Assembly (NCBI GenBank): GCA_026990035.1
Contig: JALSIM010000040.1
Location: 62,001-126,000 of the forward strand
Direction of reading: 5' to 3'
DNA: 64,000 bases
DNA from: Alphaproteobacteria bacterium
Lineage (GTDB): Bacteria > Pseudomonadota > Alphaproteobacteria > Geminicoccales > Geminicoccaceae
Position numbers and translations under genes: made by a program. The notes beneath the pieces are model-generated. The model ran no database searches and was not told the DNA's origin. It saw only the letters and a program-made list of their open reading frames with translations. This document shows, one piece after another, positions 53,360 to 62,750 of the stretch; positions within the stretch are counted from its first letter, which is position 1; every line of letters begins with the position of its first letter.

Positions 53360-53892
53360 CCGCGCCGGATCCACTGTCCATCGTCGAGGCGCTGCTGTTC
53401 GCCGCCGCCGAGCCGCTGACCGAGGCGGCGGTGCAGGAGGTGCTGGGCGAGAGGGGGGATGCCGGCACCCTGCTGCGCGAGCTGCAGCGCCAGTACGCCG
53501 GTCGCGGGGTACGTCTGGAGTGTTGCGGCGGACGCTGGGCCTTCCGGACGGCGGCCGAACTCGCTCCCTTCCTCGCCCGGATCGACCGGCGAGCGCGGCG
53601 GCTTTCCGCGGCGGCCCTCGAGACCCTCGCGATCATCGCCTACCGCCAGCCGGTGACCCGCGGCGAGATCGAGGCCCTGCGCGGGGTGGCGGTCGGCCGC
53701 GGCACTCTCGATCTGCTGGTCGAGACCGGACTGGTCGCCCCGCGCGGGCGCAAGGAGGTGCCGGGCCGGCCGGTGATGTGGGTCACCACCCCGCGCTTCC
53801 TCGACCATTTCGGGCTCGCCTCCCTCGAGGATCTGCCGCGGCTCGAGGAACTCGAGGGGGCCTCTCTTTTCAACCCGGCCGACGATCGCTAG
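53356..53892 (+). CDS. scpB: Segregation and condensation protein B
   Basis: The 178-residue protein has two winged-helix domains with the diagnostic SAAALETLAIIAYRQPVTRGEIEALRGV and a GRPVMWVTTPRFLDHFGL end. It dimerises and binds ScpA. ATG 53356 overlaps the scpA stop (ATGA at 53356-53359). Length is normal. Confidence 0.94.
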   Translation: MTAPDPLSIVEALLFAAAEPLTEAAVQEVLGERGDAGTLLRELQRQYAGRGVRLECCGGRWAFRTAAELAPFLARIDRRARRLSAAALETLAIIAYRQPVTRGEIEALRGVAVGRGTLDLLVETGLVAPRGRKEVPGRPVMWVTTPRFLDHFGLASLEDLPRLEELEGASLFNPADDR

Positions 53893-53914
53893 AAGGGCGC
53901 GGACCATCGCCAGC

Positions 53915-55018
53915 ATGCTCCAGGAACCAGAACGGACGGGCGTGATTTCGGTCCCCGGGAAGAGGAAGGAAGAGGAGCCCGCGGGGCTCGAGATCGTCGA
54001 GCTCGGCCACAGCTTCGCCCGTCGGCGGGTGGTCGACCGGGTGTCGCTGCGGGTGGCGAGGGGCGAGGTCCACTGTCTCGTCGGTCCGTCGGGCTGCGGC
54101 AAGACCACCACCCTGCGGCTGGTGGCGGGACTGGAGCCGGTCCAGGAGGGCCGGATCTCGATCTGCGGACGGCTCGTCGCCGAACCGGGCTTCGCGGTTC
54201 CCCCCGAACGCCGGCGGGTCGGGCTGATGTTCCAGGATTTCGCCCTCTTCCCCCATCTGTCGGTGGCCGAGAACGTCGCCTTCGGGCTCCGCCATCTCGA
54301 TCGGGCGGCGCGCGAGCGACGGGTGCGGGAGCTGCTCGAGAAGGTCAACATGACCGATTACGGCAACGCCTATCCCCACACCCTGTCGGGCGGCGAGCAG
54401 CAGCGGGTGGCCCTGGCCCGGGCCCTCGCTCCGGAACCGGATCTGATGCTCCTCGACGAGGCCTTTTCGGCCCTCGACACCGCCCTGCGCACCCAGATCC
54501 GCGAGGAGGCCCTGGCGATCCTGCGGGAGGCCGGCACCGCCACCCTCCTGGTCACCCACGACGCCGAGGAGGCGGTCCGCGCCGGCGACGTGATCCACGC
54601 CATGCAGGAGGGACGGATCGTTCAGAGCGGGGCTCCGGCCGAGCTCTACGTGCGGCCGGCCAACAGCTTCGTCGCCGGCTTCTTCGGTCCGGTGAACCGG
54701 TTCCGGGCCCGGGTCCGGAGCGGGACCGTGGCCACCCCCCTGGGCGAGATCCGGGTGGCACGGCTCGCCGAGGGCGAGGCGGTCGAGGTCGTGGTCCGCC
54801 CCGAGGGCATCCGTCTGTCGCGGGCCGACGGCGGCAGCGGTTCGCGGGCCCGGCTGGAGGCGCGCCGGGATCTCGGGCCGGTGCACGTGGTCTGGCTGCG
54901 GCTCGCCGACGGCAGCCGGGTCAAGGTGCGGGAGACCGGGATCGTCGATGTGGCGGTCGGCGAAGAGGTGACGGTGGCGCTCGATCCGAGACATCTTTTC
55001 GTGTTCCCGGCCGAGTGA
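53915..55018 (+). CDS. ABC transporter ATPase with TOBE domain, ferric/spermidine type
   Basis: The 367-residue ATPase has Walker A GPSGCGKTTT, signature LSGGEQQRVALARAL and Walker B LMLLDEAFSALD, then a C-terminal TOBE-like region (about 255-360). This is the FbpC/PotA-type architecture: ion or polyamine importers. No permease or binding protein is near, so it is an orphan ATPase. Residues 1-24 are unlike the family, and a GTG before the sequence ISVPGKRKEE could be the real start. Gene position between scpB and tatA recurs in related genomes. Confidence 0.78.
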   Translation: MLQEPERTGVISVPGKRKEEEPAGLEIVELGHSFARRRVVDRVSLRVARGEVHCLVGPSGCGKTTTLRLVAGLEPVQEGRISICGRLVAEPGFAVPPERRRVGLMFQDFALFPHLSVAENVAFGLRHLDRAARERRVRELLEKVNMTDYGNAYPHTLSGGEQQRVALARALAPEPDLMLLDEAFSALDTALRTQIREEALAILREAGTATLLVTHDAEEAVRAGDVIHAMQEGRIVQSGAPAELYVRPANSFVAGFFGPVNRFRARVRSGTVATPLGEIRVARLAEGEAVEVVVRPEGIRLSRADGGSGSRARLEARRDLGPVHVVWLRLADGSRVKVRETGIVDVAVGEEVTVALDPRHLFVFPAE

Positions 55019-55028
55019 CCGGCGGTCG

Positions 55029-55057
55029 TTGCGTCGCCCCCGGAATTCTGCCATTGT
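55029..55057 (+). promoter_or_regulatory. Candidate promoter of tatABC
   Basis: TTGCGT at 55029-55034 and CATTGT at 55052-55057 are spaced by 17 bp, each matching about half of the consensus, which is a common weak promoter type in GC-rich alphaproteobacteria. Transcription would start about 50 nt before tatA. Confidence 0.3.
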
Positions 55058-55114
55058 CCGCTGCAACTGCATGGCCGGAAAGGTCAAGATCGACGACGTG
55101 CGCGAGGAGTTCCC

Positions 55115-55366
55115 ATGAGCATCGGCATCTGGCAGGTCGTACTGATCCTGCTCATCGTTCTCATCCTGTTCGGGGCCGGCAAGCTGCCCAAGGTGATGGG
55201 CGACGTGGCCAAGGGGGTGAAGAACTTCAAGAAGGGGCTCGCCGACGACGGCGACGAGGAGGACACCGAGAAGCCCAAGCCGGTGACCGCCGAGAAGACC
55301 GAGACGGCGAGCGGGCCGGTGGTCGACGCCACCGTCCGGCAGCGCGACGAGGCGGCCAAGAGCTGA
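55115..55366 (+). CDS. tatA: Twin-arginine translocase subunit TatA
   Basis: The 83-residue protein starts MSIGIWQVVLILLIVLILFG, an N-out helix, followed by the hinge GAGKLPKVMGDVAKGVKNFKKGL, then a charged tail. This is the TatA pattern. It forms the pore for folded proteins, including cofactor-bearing ones. It leads tatA-tatB-tatC. Confidence 0.95.
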   Translation: MSIGIWQVVLILLIVLILFGAGKLPKVMGDVAKGVKNFKKGLADDGDEEDTEKPKPVTAEKTETASGPVVDATVRQRDEAAKS

Positions 55367-55396
55367 TCCGTCGCGCGGCGCCTGGGAGCTCGGGCG

Positions 55397-55852
55397 ATGT
55401 TCGACATCGGCTGGTCCGAGATGGCCATCATCCTGCTGGTGGCGTTGATCGTCATCGGCCCCAAGGATCTGCCCAGGGTGGCCCGCACCGCCGGGCGCTG
55501 GATCGGCAAGGCGCGGGCGATGGCCCGTGACTTCCAGCGGTCGCTCGAGGACATGGCCCGGGAGGCCGAGCTCGACGAGATCAAGAAGGGAATCGAGAAG
55601 GTCGGCAGCACCGACCTCAAGAGCAGCATCGCCAAAACCATCGATCCCGAGGGTGAGCTGAACCGGGCCTTCGACTTCTCCGAGGCGGACCGGAAACCGG
55701 ACACCGGCGGCGAGGCGGTGACCGCGGAGGAGCGTGTCGAACCGCCGGCGGCGGATGCCACCGGGGCGGGGGAGGTGGCGGCTCCGGCGGCCGGATCGGA
55801 GGCCGGCTCCCGGGTCTCCGCGCTGCCCGCGTCGCCGTCGGAAAAGAGCTGA
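55397..55852 (+). CDS. tatB: Twin-arginine translocase subunit TatB
   Basis: The 151-residue protein has MFDIGWSEMAIILLVALIVIGPKDLPRVARTAG, including the conserved Glu (E8) and GPKDLP hinge that separates TatB from TatA, then an amphipathic helix and a Pro/Ala/Glu-rich tail. It forms the substrate receptor with TatC. A 30-bp gap separates it from tatA. Confidence 0.95.
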   Translation: MFDIGWSEMAIILLVALIVIGPKDLPRVARTAGRWIGKARAMARDFQRSLEDMAREAELDEIKKGIEKVGSTDLKSSIAKTIDPEGELNRAFDFSEADRKPDTGGEAVTAEERVEPPAADATGAGEVAAPAAGSEAGSRVSALPASPSEKS

Positions 55853-55858
55853 CCGCCC

Positions 55859-56668
55859 GTGCTGAAGGATATCGACGATCGCGAAATGCCCCTGCTCGAT
55901 CATCTGATCGAGCTCAGGAACCGCCTGATGTACGCCGCGGCGGCGATCCTCCTCGGCTTCGTGGTGAGCTACTTCTTCGCCGACGAGATCTACCGGTTCC
56001 TCACCAGACCTCTGGCCGACATCTGTCTCGCCAACGCCGGACCCGACCAGCGGCCGCTCTGCACCCGAATGATCTACACGGGCCTCACCGAGGCCTTCTT
56101 CACCTATCTCAAGGTGGCCTTCTTCGCCGGCGCGTTCGTCACCTTCCCCTTCGTCGCCGCCCAGCTCTGGCTGTTCATCGCCCCCGGTCTGTACCGCCAC
56201 GAGAAGGAGGCGCTGCTGCCCTTTCTGGTGGCCACCCCGGTGCTGTTCTTCATCGGCGGCGCGGTGGTCTACTACTTCATCTTCCCCCTCGCCTGGCGGT
56301 TCTTCCTGAGCTTCCAGACACCGGGGGTCGAGGGCTCCCTGCCGATCCAGCTCGAGGCCCGGGTCGGGGAGTATCTCGATCTCGTCATGAAGCTGATCTT
56401 CGCCTTCGGGATCTGCTTCCAGCTCCCGGTGGCGCTGACCCTGATGGGCCGGGTGGGGCTGGTCTCCTCCGCCGGTCTCGCCCGCAACCGGAAATACGCC
56501 ATCGTCGCCGTCTTCGGTGTCGCGGCGGTGCTGACGCCACCGGACATCATCAGCCAGGTGGGGCTGGCCCTGCCCATCATCCTCCTCTACGAGGTCTCCA
56601 TCATCATGGTCCGCATGGCGGAGAAGCGGCGCCGCGAGCGGGAAGCCGAGGAAGAGGCCGGATCCTGA
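55859..56668 (+). CDS. tatC: Twin-arginine translocase subunit TatC
   Basis: The 269-residue six-helix protein has [25 protein letters not shown], the conserved signal-peptide-binding region, and [11 protein letters not shown] in helix 4. It starts with GTG 55859, 6 bp after tatB. It recognises twin-arginine signals. The C-terminal 15 residues are highly charged. Confidence 0.95.
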   Translation: MLKDIDDREMPLLDHLIELRNRLMYAAAAILLGFVVSYFFADEIYRFLTRPLADICLANAGPDQRPLCTRMIYTGLTEAFFTYLKVAFFAGAFVTFPFVAAQLWLFIAPGLYRHEKEALLPFLVATPVLFFIGGAVVYYFIFPLAWRFFLSFQTPGVEGSLPIQLEARVGEYLDLVMKLIFAFGICFQLPVALTLMGRVGLVSSAGLARNRKYAIVAVFGVAAVLTPPDIISQVGLALPIILLYEVSIIMVRMAEKRRREREAEEEAGS

Positions 56669-56726
56669 TCCGGACGGACTCCGGGCGATCCCCTCCGCGA
56701 CATCGCCGCTTCCCGCGAGCCGGGGG

Positions 56727-58007
56727 ATGAACGTGTTCGATCTCAAGTGGTTGCGTGAGCATCCTGAGGATTTCGATCGGAACCTCGAACGCCGCGGCCT
56801 GCCACCCGCCGCGGCCGAGATCCTGGCCCTCGACGCCGAACGCCGGGCCCTGGAAACGCGCCTCCAGGACGAGCAGGCGCGCCGCAACCGGCTGTCCAGG
56901 GAGATCGGCGAGCGGCGCCGGCGGGGGGAGGCGGTGGAGGCGCTGATGGCCGAGGTCGCCGCCCTCAAGGAACGGGTGAAGGAGGGCGAGATCCGGCTTC
57001 GCGAACTGGCCGAAACGCTGACCGAGAAGCTCGCGAGCTTTCCCGCCATTCTCGCCGCGGACGTGCCGGACGGGGTCGACGAGGAGGACAACCGGCTCGA
57101 GCGGAGCGTCGGCGAGCCGCGACGCTTTCCCTTCACGCCGTTGCCGCACGACGAACTCGGCGCACGTCTCGGCATGGATTTCGCGCGGGCGGCGAGGATC
57201 TCGGGGGCCCGGTTCGTCCTCCTCGAGCGGGGGCTCGCCCGGCTGGAGCGGGCCCTGGCCCAGTTCATGCTCGACCTTCACATCCGCGAACACGGCTACA
57301 CCGAGGTGTCGGTTCCGCTCCTCGTCCGCGATCGGGCGCTGTTCGGCACCGGCCAGCTCCCCAAGTTCGGCGAGGATCTGTTCCGCACCACCGCCGATCT
57401 GTGGCTGATTCCCACCGCCGAGGTTCCGCTCACCAATCTGGTCGCCGGGGAGATCCTCGCCGAAGAGGATCTGCCGCTGCGTCTCACCGCCGGCACTCCC
57501 TGTTTCCGGGCCGAGGCGGGGGCCGCCGGCCGCGACACCAAGGGGATGATCCGCCAGCACCAGTTCGAGAAGGTCGAGCTCGTCAGCATCACCACCCCCG
57601 AACAGTCGGCCGAGGAACACGAGCGGATGACCGCCTGCGCCGAGAAAGTGCTCTCCGCCCTGGGCCTGCCCTACCGGGTGATGACCCTCTGTTCCGGTGA
57701 TACCGGCTTCGCCGCCACCAAGACTTACGATCTCGAGGTCTGGCTGCCGGGCCAGGGGCGCTATCGGGAGATCTCGAGCTGCTCCAACTGCGGCGACTTC
57801 CAGGCCCGGCGGATGGCCGCCCGCTACCGCCCGGGCGGCGAGAAGCGGACCCGCCACGTCCATACCCTGAACGGTTCCGGAGTCGCCGTCGGACGGGCGC
57901 TGATCGCGGTCCTGGAGAACTACCAGGAAGCGGACGGTTCGGTGGTCCTGCCGGAGGTGCTCAGGCCGTACATGGGCGGTCTCGCCAGGCTCGAACCCGA
58001 TGCCTGA
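56727..58007 (+). CDS. serS: Serine-tRNA ligase
   Basis: The 426-residue class II synthetase has the N-terminal tRNA-binding coiled coil (about 30-110), followed by motif 2 [34 protein letters not shown] and motif 3 [26 protein letters not shown]. Charges tRNA-Ser and tRNA-Sec. It ends overlapping surE by 8 bp. Confidence 0.97.
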   Translation: MNVFDLKWLREHPEDFDRNLERRGLPPAAAEILALDAERRALETRLQDEQARRNRLSREIGERRRRGEAVEALMAEVAALKERVKEGEIRLRELAETLTEKLASFPAILAADVPDGVDEEDNRLERSVGEPRRFPFTPLPHDELGARLGMDFARAARISGARFVLLERGLARLERALAQFMLDLHIREHGYTEVSVPLLVRDRALFGTGQLPKFGEDLFRTTADLWLIPTAEVPLTNLVAGEILAEEDLPLRLTAGTPCFRAEAGAAGRDTKGMIRQHQFEKVELVSITTPEQSAEEHERMTACAEKVLSALGLPYRVMTLCSGDTGFAATKTYDLEVWLPGQGRYREISSCSNCGDFQARRMAARYRPGGEKRTRHVHTLNGSGVAVGRALIAVLENYQEADGSVVLPEVLRPYMGGLARLEPDA

Positions 58008-58788
58008 GGCCGGATTGCGGATCTTGGTCACCAACGACGACGGGGTCCATGCGCCGGGGCTCGAGGTGCTGGCGACGATCGCCCGGAGGCTCGGCTCCGA
58101 GGTCTGGGTGGTGGCACCGGAGACCAACCAGAGCGGCGCCAGCCACTCGCTGACCCTCAGCCGGCCGCTGCGCATCCGGCGCATCTCGAGGCGCCATTTC
58201 GCGGTCGACGGCACGCCCACCGACTGCGTGCTGCTGGCGCTGCAGAAGATCGTCGAGGGCCCCGTCGATCTCGTCCTCTCGGGTGTCAACAGGGGCGGCA
58301 ATCTGGGAGAGGACGTCACCTATTCCGGCACCGTCGCCGCCGCCATGGAAGCCACCGTGCTGGGGGTGCGGGCGGTGGCGCTGTCCCAGTGCTGCCGCAA
58401 CGGCCATCCGGTCAAATGGGCGACCGCCGAACATCACGCTCCGGAGATCCTGCGCCGGCTATGGCGGGCCGACTGGCCGGAGGGGGTGCTGATCAACATC
58501 AATTTTCCCGATCGGGTGACCGCCTCCGTCCGGGGGGTGCGGATCGCCCGCCAGGGCAAGCGCAAGGTGGGCGACGCCCTCGTCGAGCGCATCGATCCCC
58601 GCGGCGAACCCTACTACTGGATCGGCGCCCTGCGCGAAGAGGAGGCTTGGGCCGAGGGTACCGATCTCGCGGCCATAGCCGACGGTTACATTTCCGTCAC
58701 GCCGGTCCATCTCGACCTGACACATCACGAAAGCATGGATTCCTTCCGCAAGATGTTCGAGGAGGGGAGATCGCCGAACGCGCATTGA
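58000..58788 (+). CDS. surE: 5'/3'-nucleotidase SurE
   Basis: The 262-residue protein begins with the SurE metal site [15 protein letters not shown], then [17 protein letters not shown] and [22 protein letters not shown]. It dephosphorylates nucleoside monophosphates and is stress-linked. It is usually followed by pcm in proteobacteria, which is absent here; nlpD comes next after 100 bp. Confidence 0.95.
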   Translation: MPEAGLRILVTNDDGVHAPGLEVLATIARRLGSEVWVVAPETNQSGASHSLTLSRPLRIRRISRRHFAVDGTPTDCVLLALQKIVEGPVDLVLSGVNRGGNLGEDVTYSGTVAAAMEATVLGVRAVALSQCCRNGHPVKWATAEHHAPEILRRLWRADWPEGVLININFPDRVTASVRGVRIARQGKRKVGDALVERIDPRGEPYYWIGALREEEAWAEGTDLAAIADGYISVTPVHLDLTHHESMDSFRKMFEEGRSPNAH

Positions 58789-58851
58789 AGTAACACGTCA
58801 CTTCAACATCATCGCCGTCGGCGCGAAAGAGTCTTTTTCTCGCGATTGAAC

Positions 58852-58881
58852 TTGATACGCTTGTCCAGCCGGTGATATCTG
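58852..58881 (+). promoter_or_regulatory. Weak candidate promoter before nlpD
   Basis: TTGATA at 58852-58857 (five of six) is followed 18 bp later by TATCTG at 58876-58881. It lies in an AT-richer 100-bp gap, and the start point would be near the nlpD ATG at 58889, which has no visible ribosome binding site. Low certainty. Confidence 0.28.
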
Positions 58882-58888
58882 TCGTGCC

Positions 58889-59692
58889 ATGAAGGGCTTG
58901 CGCGATCCGTGGCGGCGACTGGTTCTCGCCGGCATCCTGCTTCTCGGCGCCTGTACCAGCTACCAGCCCGCGACTTGGGGCAGGGGCGGACCGGTGCCGG
59001 CGGCCCGCGCCGTGCCGTCCGCGGGCGATCGGGGCGGCGGCCGCTACGTGGTCATGCCCGGCGACACGGTGAGCGAGATCGCAGAGCGGTTCGGCGTGCC
59101 GATGCGGGACATCGTCCGCCGCAACGGGCTGCGACCGCCCTACCGGATCTACGTGGGACAGGTGCTGCGGGTCGGGCCGGCGCGGGGCGGGGAGGTGGCG
59201 GTGCGGCCGGCCCGCCGCGAACCGGCGACGGGCGGGACGAGCCTCGCCCGCACCCGGGCGGCCGCCGAGGCGACCCCGCCGCCGCTCACCGGTCGGGGCT
59301 TTCTCTGGCCGGTGCGGGGAAAGGTGGTGGAAGGCTTCGGCGCCAAGCCCGGCGGCCGCCGCAACGACGGCATCAACATCGCCGCGCCGGTCGGCACGCC
59401 GGTCCGGGCGGTGGAGAACGGCATCGTGGTCTATGCGGGCAGCGCGGTCCCGGCCTTCGGCCGGATGCTCATCATCCGCCACGCCGGCGGCTATCTCTCG
59501 ACCTACGCCCACAACGAGGCGCTGCTGGTGACGGTGGGCGACCGCGTACGCCGCGGCCAGATCGTCGCCCGGGTGGGCGCCACCGGCGAAGTCGGCCGTG
59601 CCCAGCTCCACTTCCAGCTCCGCCGCGGTCGCGAGCCGGTGGATCCGCGCAAGTATCTGAAGGCGGAAACCGAGGTCGCCCGCTCCCGCTAG
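58889..59692 (+). CDS. nlpD: NlpD-like lipoprotein: LysM plus degenerate M23 (LytM) domain
   Basis: The 267-residue protein has a lipobox (LGAC at 19-22, predicted lipidated C22), a LysM domain (about 52-97: YVVMPGDTVSEIAERFGVP) and a C-terminal LytM domain (about 145-255). The catalytic His of the first metal motif is absent (RRNDGINIAAPVGTPV) and the final motif is LHFQLRRG, so it is probably a non-catalytic activator of cell-wall amidases in division, like Escherichia coli NlpD. The position after surE fits. Its TAG shares CTAG with the DUF815 gene stop. Confidence 0.88.
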   Translation: MKGLRDPWRRLVLAGILLLGACTSYQPATWGRGGPVPAARAVPSAGDRGGGRYVVMPGDTVSEIAERFGVPMRDIVRRNGLRPPYRIYVGQVLRVGPARGGEVAVRPARREPATGGTSLARTRAAAEATPPPLTGRGFLWPVRGKVVEGFGAKPGGRRNDGINIAAPVGTPVRAVENGIVVYAGSAVPAFGRMLIIRHAGGYLSTYAHNEALLVTVGDRVRRGQIVARVGATGEVGRAQLHFQLRRGREPVDPRKYLKAETEVARSR

Positions 59693-60561
59693 CGCCCCTC
59701 GGCGGGCTCCAGCCGGCGGCCGAGGCGGCCGGCGAGATCCTGGATGAACTGCCAGGCCACGCGACCCGAGCGGGCGCCCCGGCCGGTGGCCCATTCGAGG
59801 GCCTGGCGGTGCAGGGTTTCGGTCTCGACCTCCAGCGCGAAATGGCGGGCGTAGCGCTCGACCATCGCCAGGAAGGTGGGCTGGTCGCAGGGATGGAAGC
59901 CGAGCCAGAGACCGAAACGGTCGGACAGGGAAACCTTTTCTTCCACCGCCTCCCCGGGGTGGATGGCGGTGCGGCGCTCGTTCTCGATCATCTGCCGGGG
60001 CATCAGATGGCGCCGGTTCGAGGTGGCGTAGAACAGGACGTTGGGCGGGCGTCCCTCGAGCCCGCCCTCGAGCACCGCCTTGAGGGATTTGTAGGAGGTC
60101 TCGCCGGCGTCGAAGGAGAGATCGTCGCAGAACAGCAGGCAGCGGCGTTCCCGACGGGCCAGCAGATGCAGCAGCCGGGGCAGATGGTCGATCTCCTCGC
60201 GGTGGATCTCGATCAGCACCGGCGCCGGTCGGATCTCACGCCGGACGGTCGCGTGGACGGCCTTGACGAGGCTGCTCTTGCCCATGCCCCGGGCCCCCCA
60301 GAGCAGGGCGTTGTTGGCCGGCAGGCCGCGGGCGAAGCGGCGGGTGTTGTCGAGCAGGATATCGATCACCCGGTCGATGCCGCAGAGAAGTTCCAGAGGC
60401 ACGCTCGCCACCCTGGGCACCGGGCGCAGACGGCCGGTCGCCGCCTCGAAGACGAAGGCGTCGGCGAGCTCGAGATCGGCGGCGGAAGGGGGCGGCGGCG
60501 CCAGCCGCTCGAGTGCGGCGGCGATCCGTTCCAGAAGATCGGCGAGGTGGGGTTCCTGCAT
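59689..60561 (-). CDS. DUF815 AAA ATPase
   Basis: The 290-residue protein carries Walker A WGARGMGKSSLV, a Walker B-like LLFCDDLSFDAGE and sensor NVLFYATSNRRHLMPR. These define DUF815, a conserved ATPase of unknown function that sits between surE/nlpD and yajC in many alphaproteobacteria. The last 25 residues are basic. It is divergent from yajC. Confidence 0.88.
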   Translation of the reverse strand: MQEPHLADLLERIAAALERLAPPPPSAADLELADAFVFEAATGRLRPVPRVASVPLELLCGIDRVIDILLDNTRRFARGLPANNALLWGARGMGKSSLVKAVHATVRREIRPAPVLIEIHREEIDHLPRLLHLLARRERRCLLFCDDLSFDAGETSYKSLKAVLEGGLEGRPPNVLFYATSNRRHLMPRQMIENERRTAIHPGEAVEEKVSLSDRFGLWLGFHPCDQPTFLAMVERYARHFALEVETETLHRQALEWATGRGARSGRVAWQFIQDLAGRLGRRLEPAEGR

Positions 60562-60664
60562 CCGGTTGCCTGGTTCCTCCGCTCTGGTTCCGGGCCGGGA
60601 CGGCCCGAGCCTAGCAGCGGTGGCGAGGGCGGCAAGGGGTGGCCGGCCTGCGGCCTCGTGCCGA

Positions 60665-60692
60665 TTGCAATCCGGGCCGAGAAGGCTATAGT
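60665..60692 (+). promoter_or_regulatory. Predicted promoter of yajC-secD-secF
   Basis: TTGCAA at 60665-60670 and TATAGT at 60687-60692 (five of six consensus) are separated by 16 bp. Transcription should begin near 60699, about 30 nt before yajC. Confidence 0.6.
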
Positions 60693-60730
60693 CCGGCGCC
60701 GGTTCCAGGCCTCATCACTTCGAGGAAGAC

Positions 60731-61123
60731 ATGTGGATTTCCCCGGCCTATGCGCAGGCGGCGGGCGGGCAGGGCGGCGATTTCTTCGTCACTCTGCTGC
60801 CCCTGATCCTGATCTTCGTGGTGTTCTGGCTGCTGCTGATCCGCCCGCAGCAGCGCAAGGTCAAGGAACACCAGCAGATGATCCAGAACCTCAAGAAGGG
60901 GGATACGGTGGTCACCGGCGGGGGGATCGTCGGCAAGATCGTCAAGGTGGACGCCGGTGACAATCTGCTGCTGGTGGAGATCGCACCGAACGTGCAGGTC
61001 CGGGTCGTCCGTCACACCATCGCCGAACTGCTCGGCAAGCCGAAGCCCGCCAACCAGAACCAGACGCAGCAGCAGAGTGGTCAGACCGGCGGTCTCCTCG
61101 GCAAGCTGTTTCCGAAGAAATAG
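60731..61123 (+). CDS. yajC: Preprotein translocase accessory protein YajC
   Basis: The 130-residue protein has one membrane helix (about 20-38: FVTLLPLILIFVVFWLLLIRPQQRK), and the conserved VTGGGIVGKIVKVD strand region. Q-rich C-terminal tail is typical for alphaproteobacterial YajC. It associates with SecDF. It precedes secD by 9 bp. Confidence 0.95.
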   Translation: MWISPAYAQAAGGQGGDFFVTLLPLILIFVVFWLLLIRPQQRKVKEHQQMIQNLKKGDTVVTGGGIVGKIVKVDAGDNLLLVEIAPNVQVRVVRHTIAELLGKPKPANQNQTQQQSGQTGGLLGKLFPKK

Positions 61124-61132
61124 CCGGCGATC

Positions 61133-62737
61133 ATGACCTATCTGGCACCCTGGCGGGTCGCGGTGGTGGTCGGGCTGGTCCTCCTCGGCCTGATCTTCAG
61201 CCTGCCCAACCTGTTCGATCAGAAAACCCTCGACGCATTGCCCGACTGGGTGCCCAAGCGCCAGATCACCCTCGGCCTCGATCTCCAGGGCGGCTCCCAC
61301 CTGCTCCTCGAAGTCGAGGTGGAGGCGCTGATGAAGGAGCGCCTCGAGGATCTCGTGAGCGACGTCCGTCGCACCCTCAGGCGGGCCCGCATCGGTTACC
61401 GCGGGCTCGGAGTGCAGGGCGAGGCGGTGCATCTCACCCTCACCGATCCCGCCCAGCGGCAGGAGGCCCTGGATCGGCTCGCCGAGCTCAACCCGCTGAT
61501 GCAGCCGGTGGGGTTCACCGCCACCGTCGATCGGCAGTACGTGATCGAGGCCGACGAGCGCGGCCGCATCACCATCACCTTCAGCGATCACGGGCGCGAT
61601 CTGCTGATCGAATCCGCGGTCCAGCAATCGCTCGAAGTGGTGCGCCGCCGCATCGACGCGCTGGGCACCCGCGAACCGACGATCCAGCGGCAGGGGCGGA
61701 CCCGGATCCTCGTCCAGGTGCCGGGCGAGCGGAACCCGGAGCGGATCAAGAGCCTCCTGGGCAAGACGGCGCGGCTCACCTTCCATCTGGTGGACATGGA
61801 GAACAGCGTCCAGGACGCGCTGCAGGGTCGGATCCCGCCGGATTCCATCCTGGTGCCCTCGGCCGAACCGGGCGGGCCGGAATACTATCTCCTCGAGCGC
61901 AAGGTGATGCTGAGCGGCGAGAACCTGGTCGATGCCCAGCCCAGCTTCCAGAACAACGAGCCGGTGGTGAGCTTCCGCCTCGATTCGGTGGGAGCGCGCA
62001 AATTCGGCAAGATCACCCAGGAGAATGTCGGCCGCCTGTTCGCCATCGTCCTCGACGGCAAGGTGATCAGCGCCCCGCGCATCCGCGAGCCGATCCTCGG
62101 CGGTTCCGGCATCATCCAGGGCAGCTTCACCGTCGAGACCGCCAACGAGCTCGCGGTGCTGCTGCGGGCGGGAGCCCTGCCGGCGCCGCTGACGATCGTC
62201 GAGGAACGTTCGGTGGGGCCGGAGCTCGGCGCCGATTCGATCCGCGCCGGCAAGATCGCGAGTGCCCTGGCCCTGGCGCTGGTGGCGGTGTTCATGGTCG
62301 TCTACTATCGGCTGTTCGGCCTGTTCTCGGATCTCGCGCTCCTGGCCAACATGGTGATGATCGTCGGGGCGTTGTCGGCACTGGGGGCGACCCTGACCCT
62401 GCCGGGCATCGCTGGGATCGTCCTGACGATCGGCATGGCGGTCGATTCCAACGTGCTGATCTTCGAACGCATCCGCGAGGAGCTCCGGGCCGGCAAATCG
62501 CCGATCGCGGCCATCGACGGCGGCTTCAAACAGGCGCTGCGGGCGGTGGTCGACGCCAATCTCACCACCCTGATCGCGGCGCTGGTGCTGTTCCAGTTCG
62601 GCAGCGGGCCGGTCAAGGGATTCGCCGTCACCCTGTCGATCGGCGTGCTCACCACCCTGTTCACGGCGGTCATGCTGACACGGGTGGTGGTGTGGTTCTG
62701 GTACAGCCGGACCCGCCCCAAGACGATTCCGCTTTGA
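61133..62737 (+). CDS. secD: Protein translocase subunit SecD
   Basis: The 534-residue RND-type protein has one N-terminal helix, a periplasmic P1 domain (LGLDLQGGSHLLLEV), and five C-terminal helices with SIRAGKIASALALALVAVFMVVYYR and the helix-4 motif AVDSNVLIFERIREEL. Together with SecF it uses the proton gradient to pull exported proteins. Confidence 0.97.
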   Translation: MTYLAPWRVAVVVGLVLLGLIFSLPNLFDQKTLDALPDWVPKRQITLGLDLQGGSHLLLEVEVEALMKERLEDLVSDVRRTLRRARIGYRGLGVQGEAVHLTLTDPAQRQEALDRLAELNPLMQPVGFTATVDRQYVIEADERGRITITFSDHGRDLLIESAVQQSLEVVRRRIDALGTREPTIQRQGRTRILVQVPGERNPERIKSLLGKTARLTFHLVDMENSVQDALQGRIPPDSILVPSAEPGGPEYYLLERKVMLSGENLVDAQPSFQNNEPVVSFRLDSVGARKFGKITQENVGRLFAIVLDGKVISAPRIREPILGGSGIIQGSFTVETANELAVLLRAGALPAPLTIVEERSVGPELGADSIRAGKIASALALALVAVFMVVYYRLFGLFSDLALLANMVMIVGALSALGATLTLPGIAGIVLTIGMAVDSNVLIFERIREELRAGKSPIAAIDGGFKQALRAVVDANLTTLIAALVLFQFGSGPVKGFAVTLSIGVLTTLFTAVMLTRVVVWFWYSRTRPKTIPL

Positions 62738-62750
62738 GAGGGCCCGAGCG

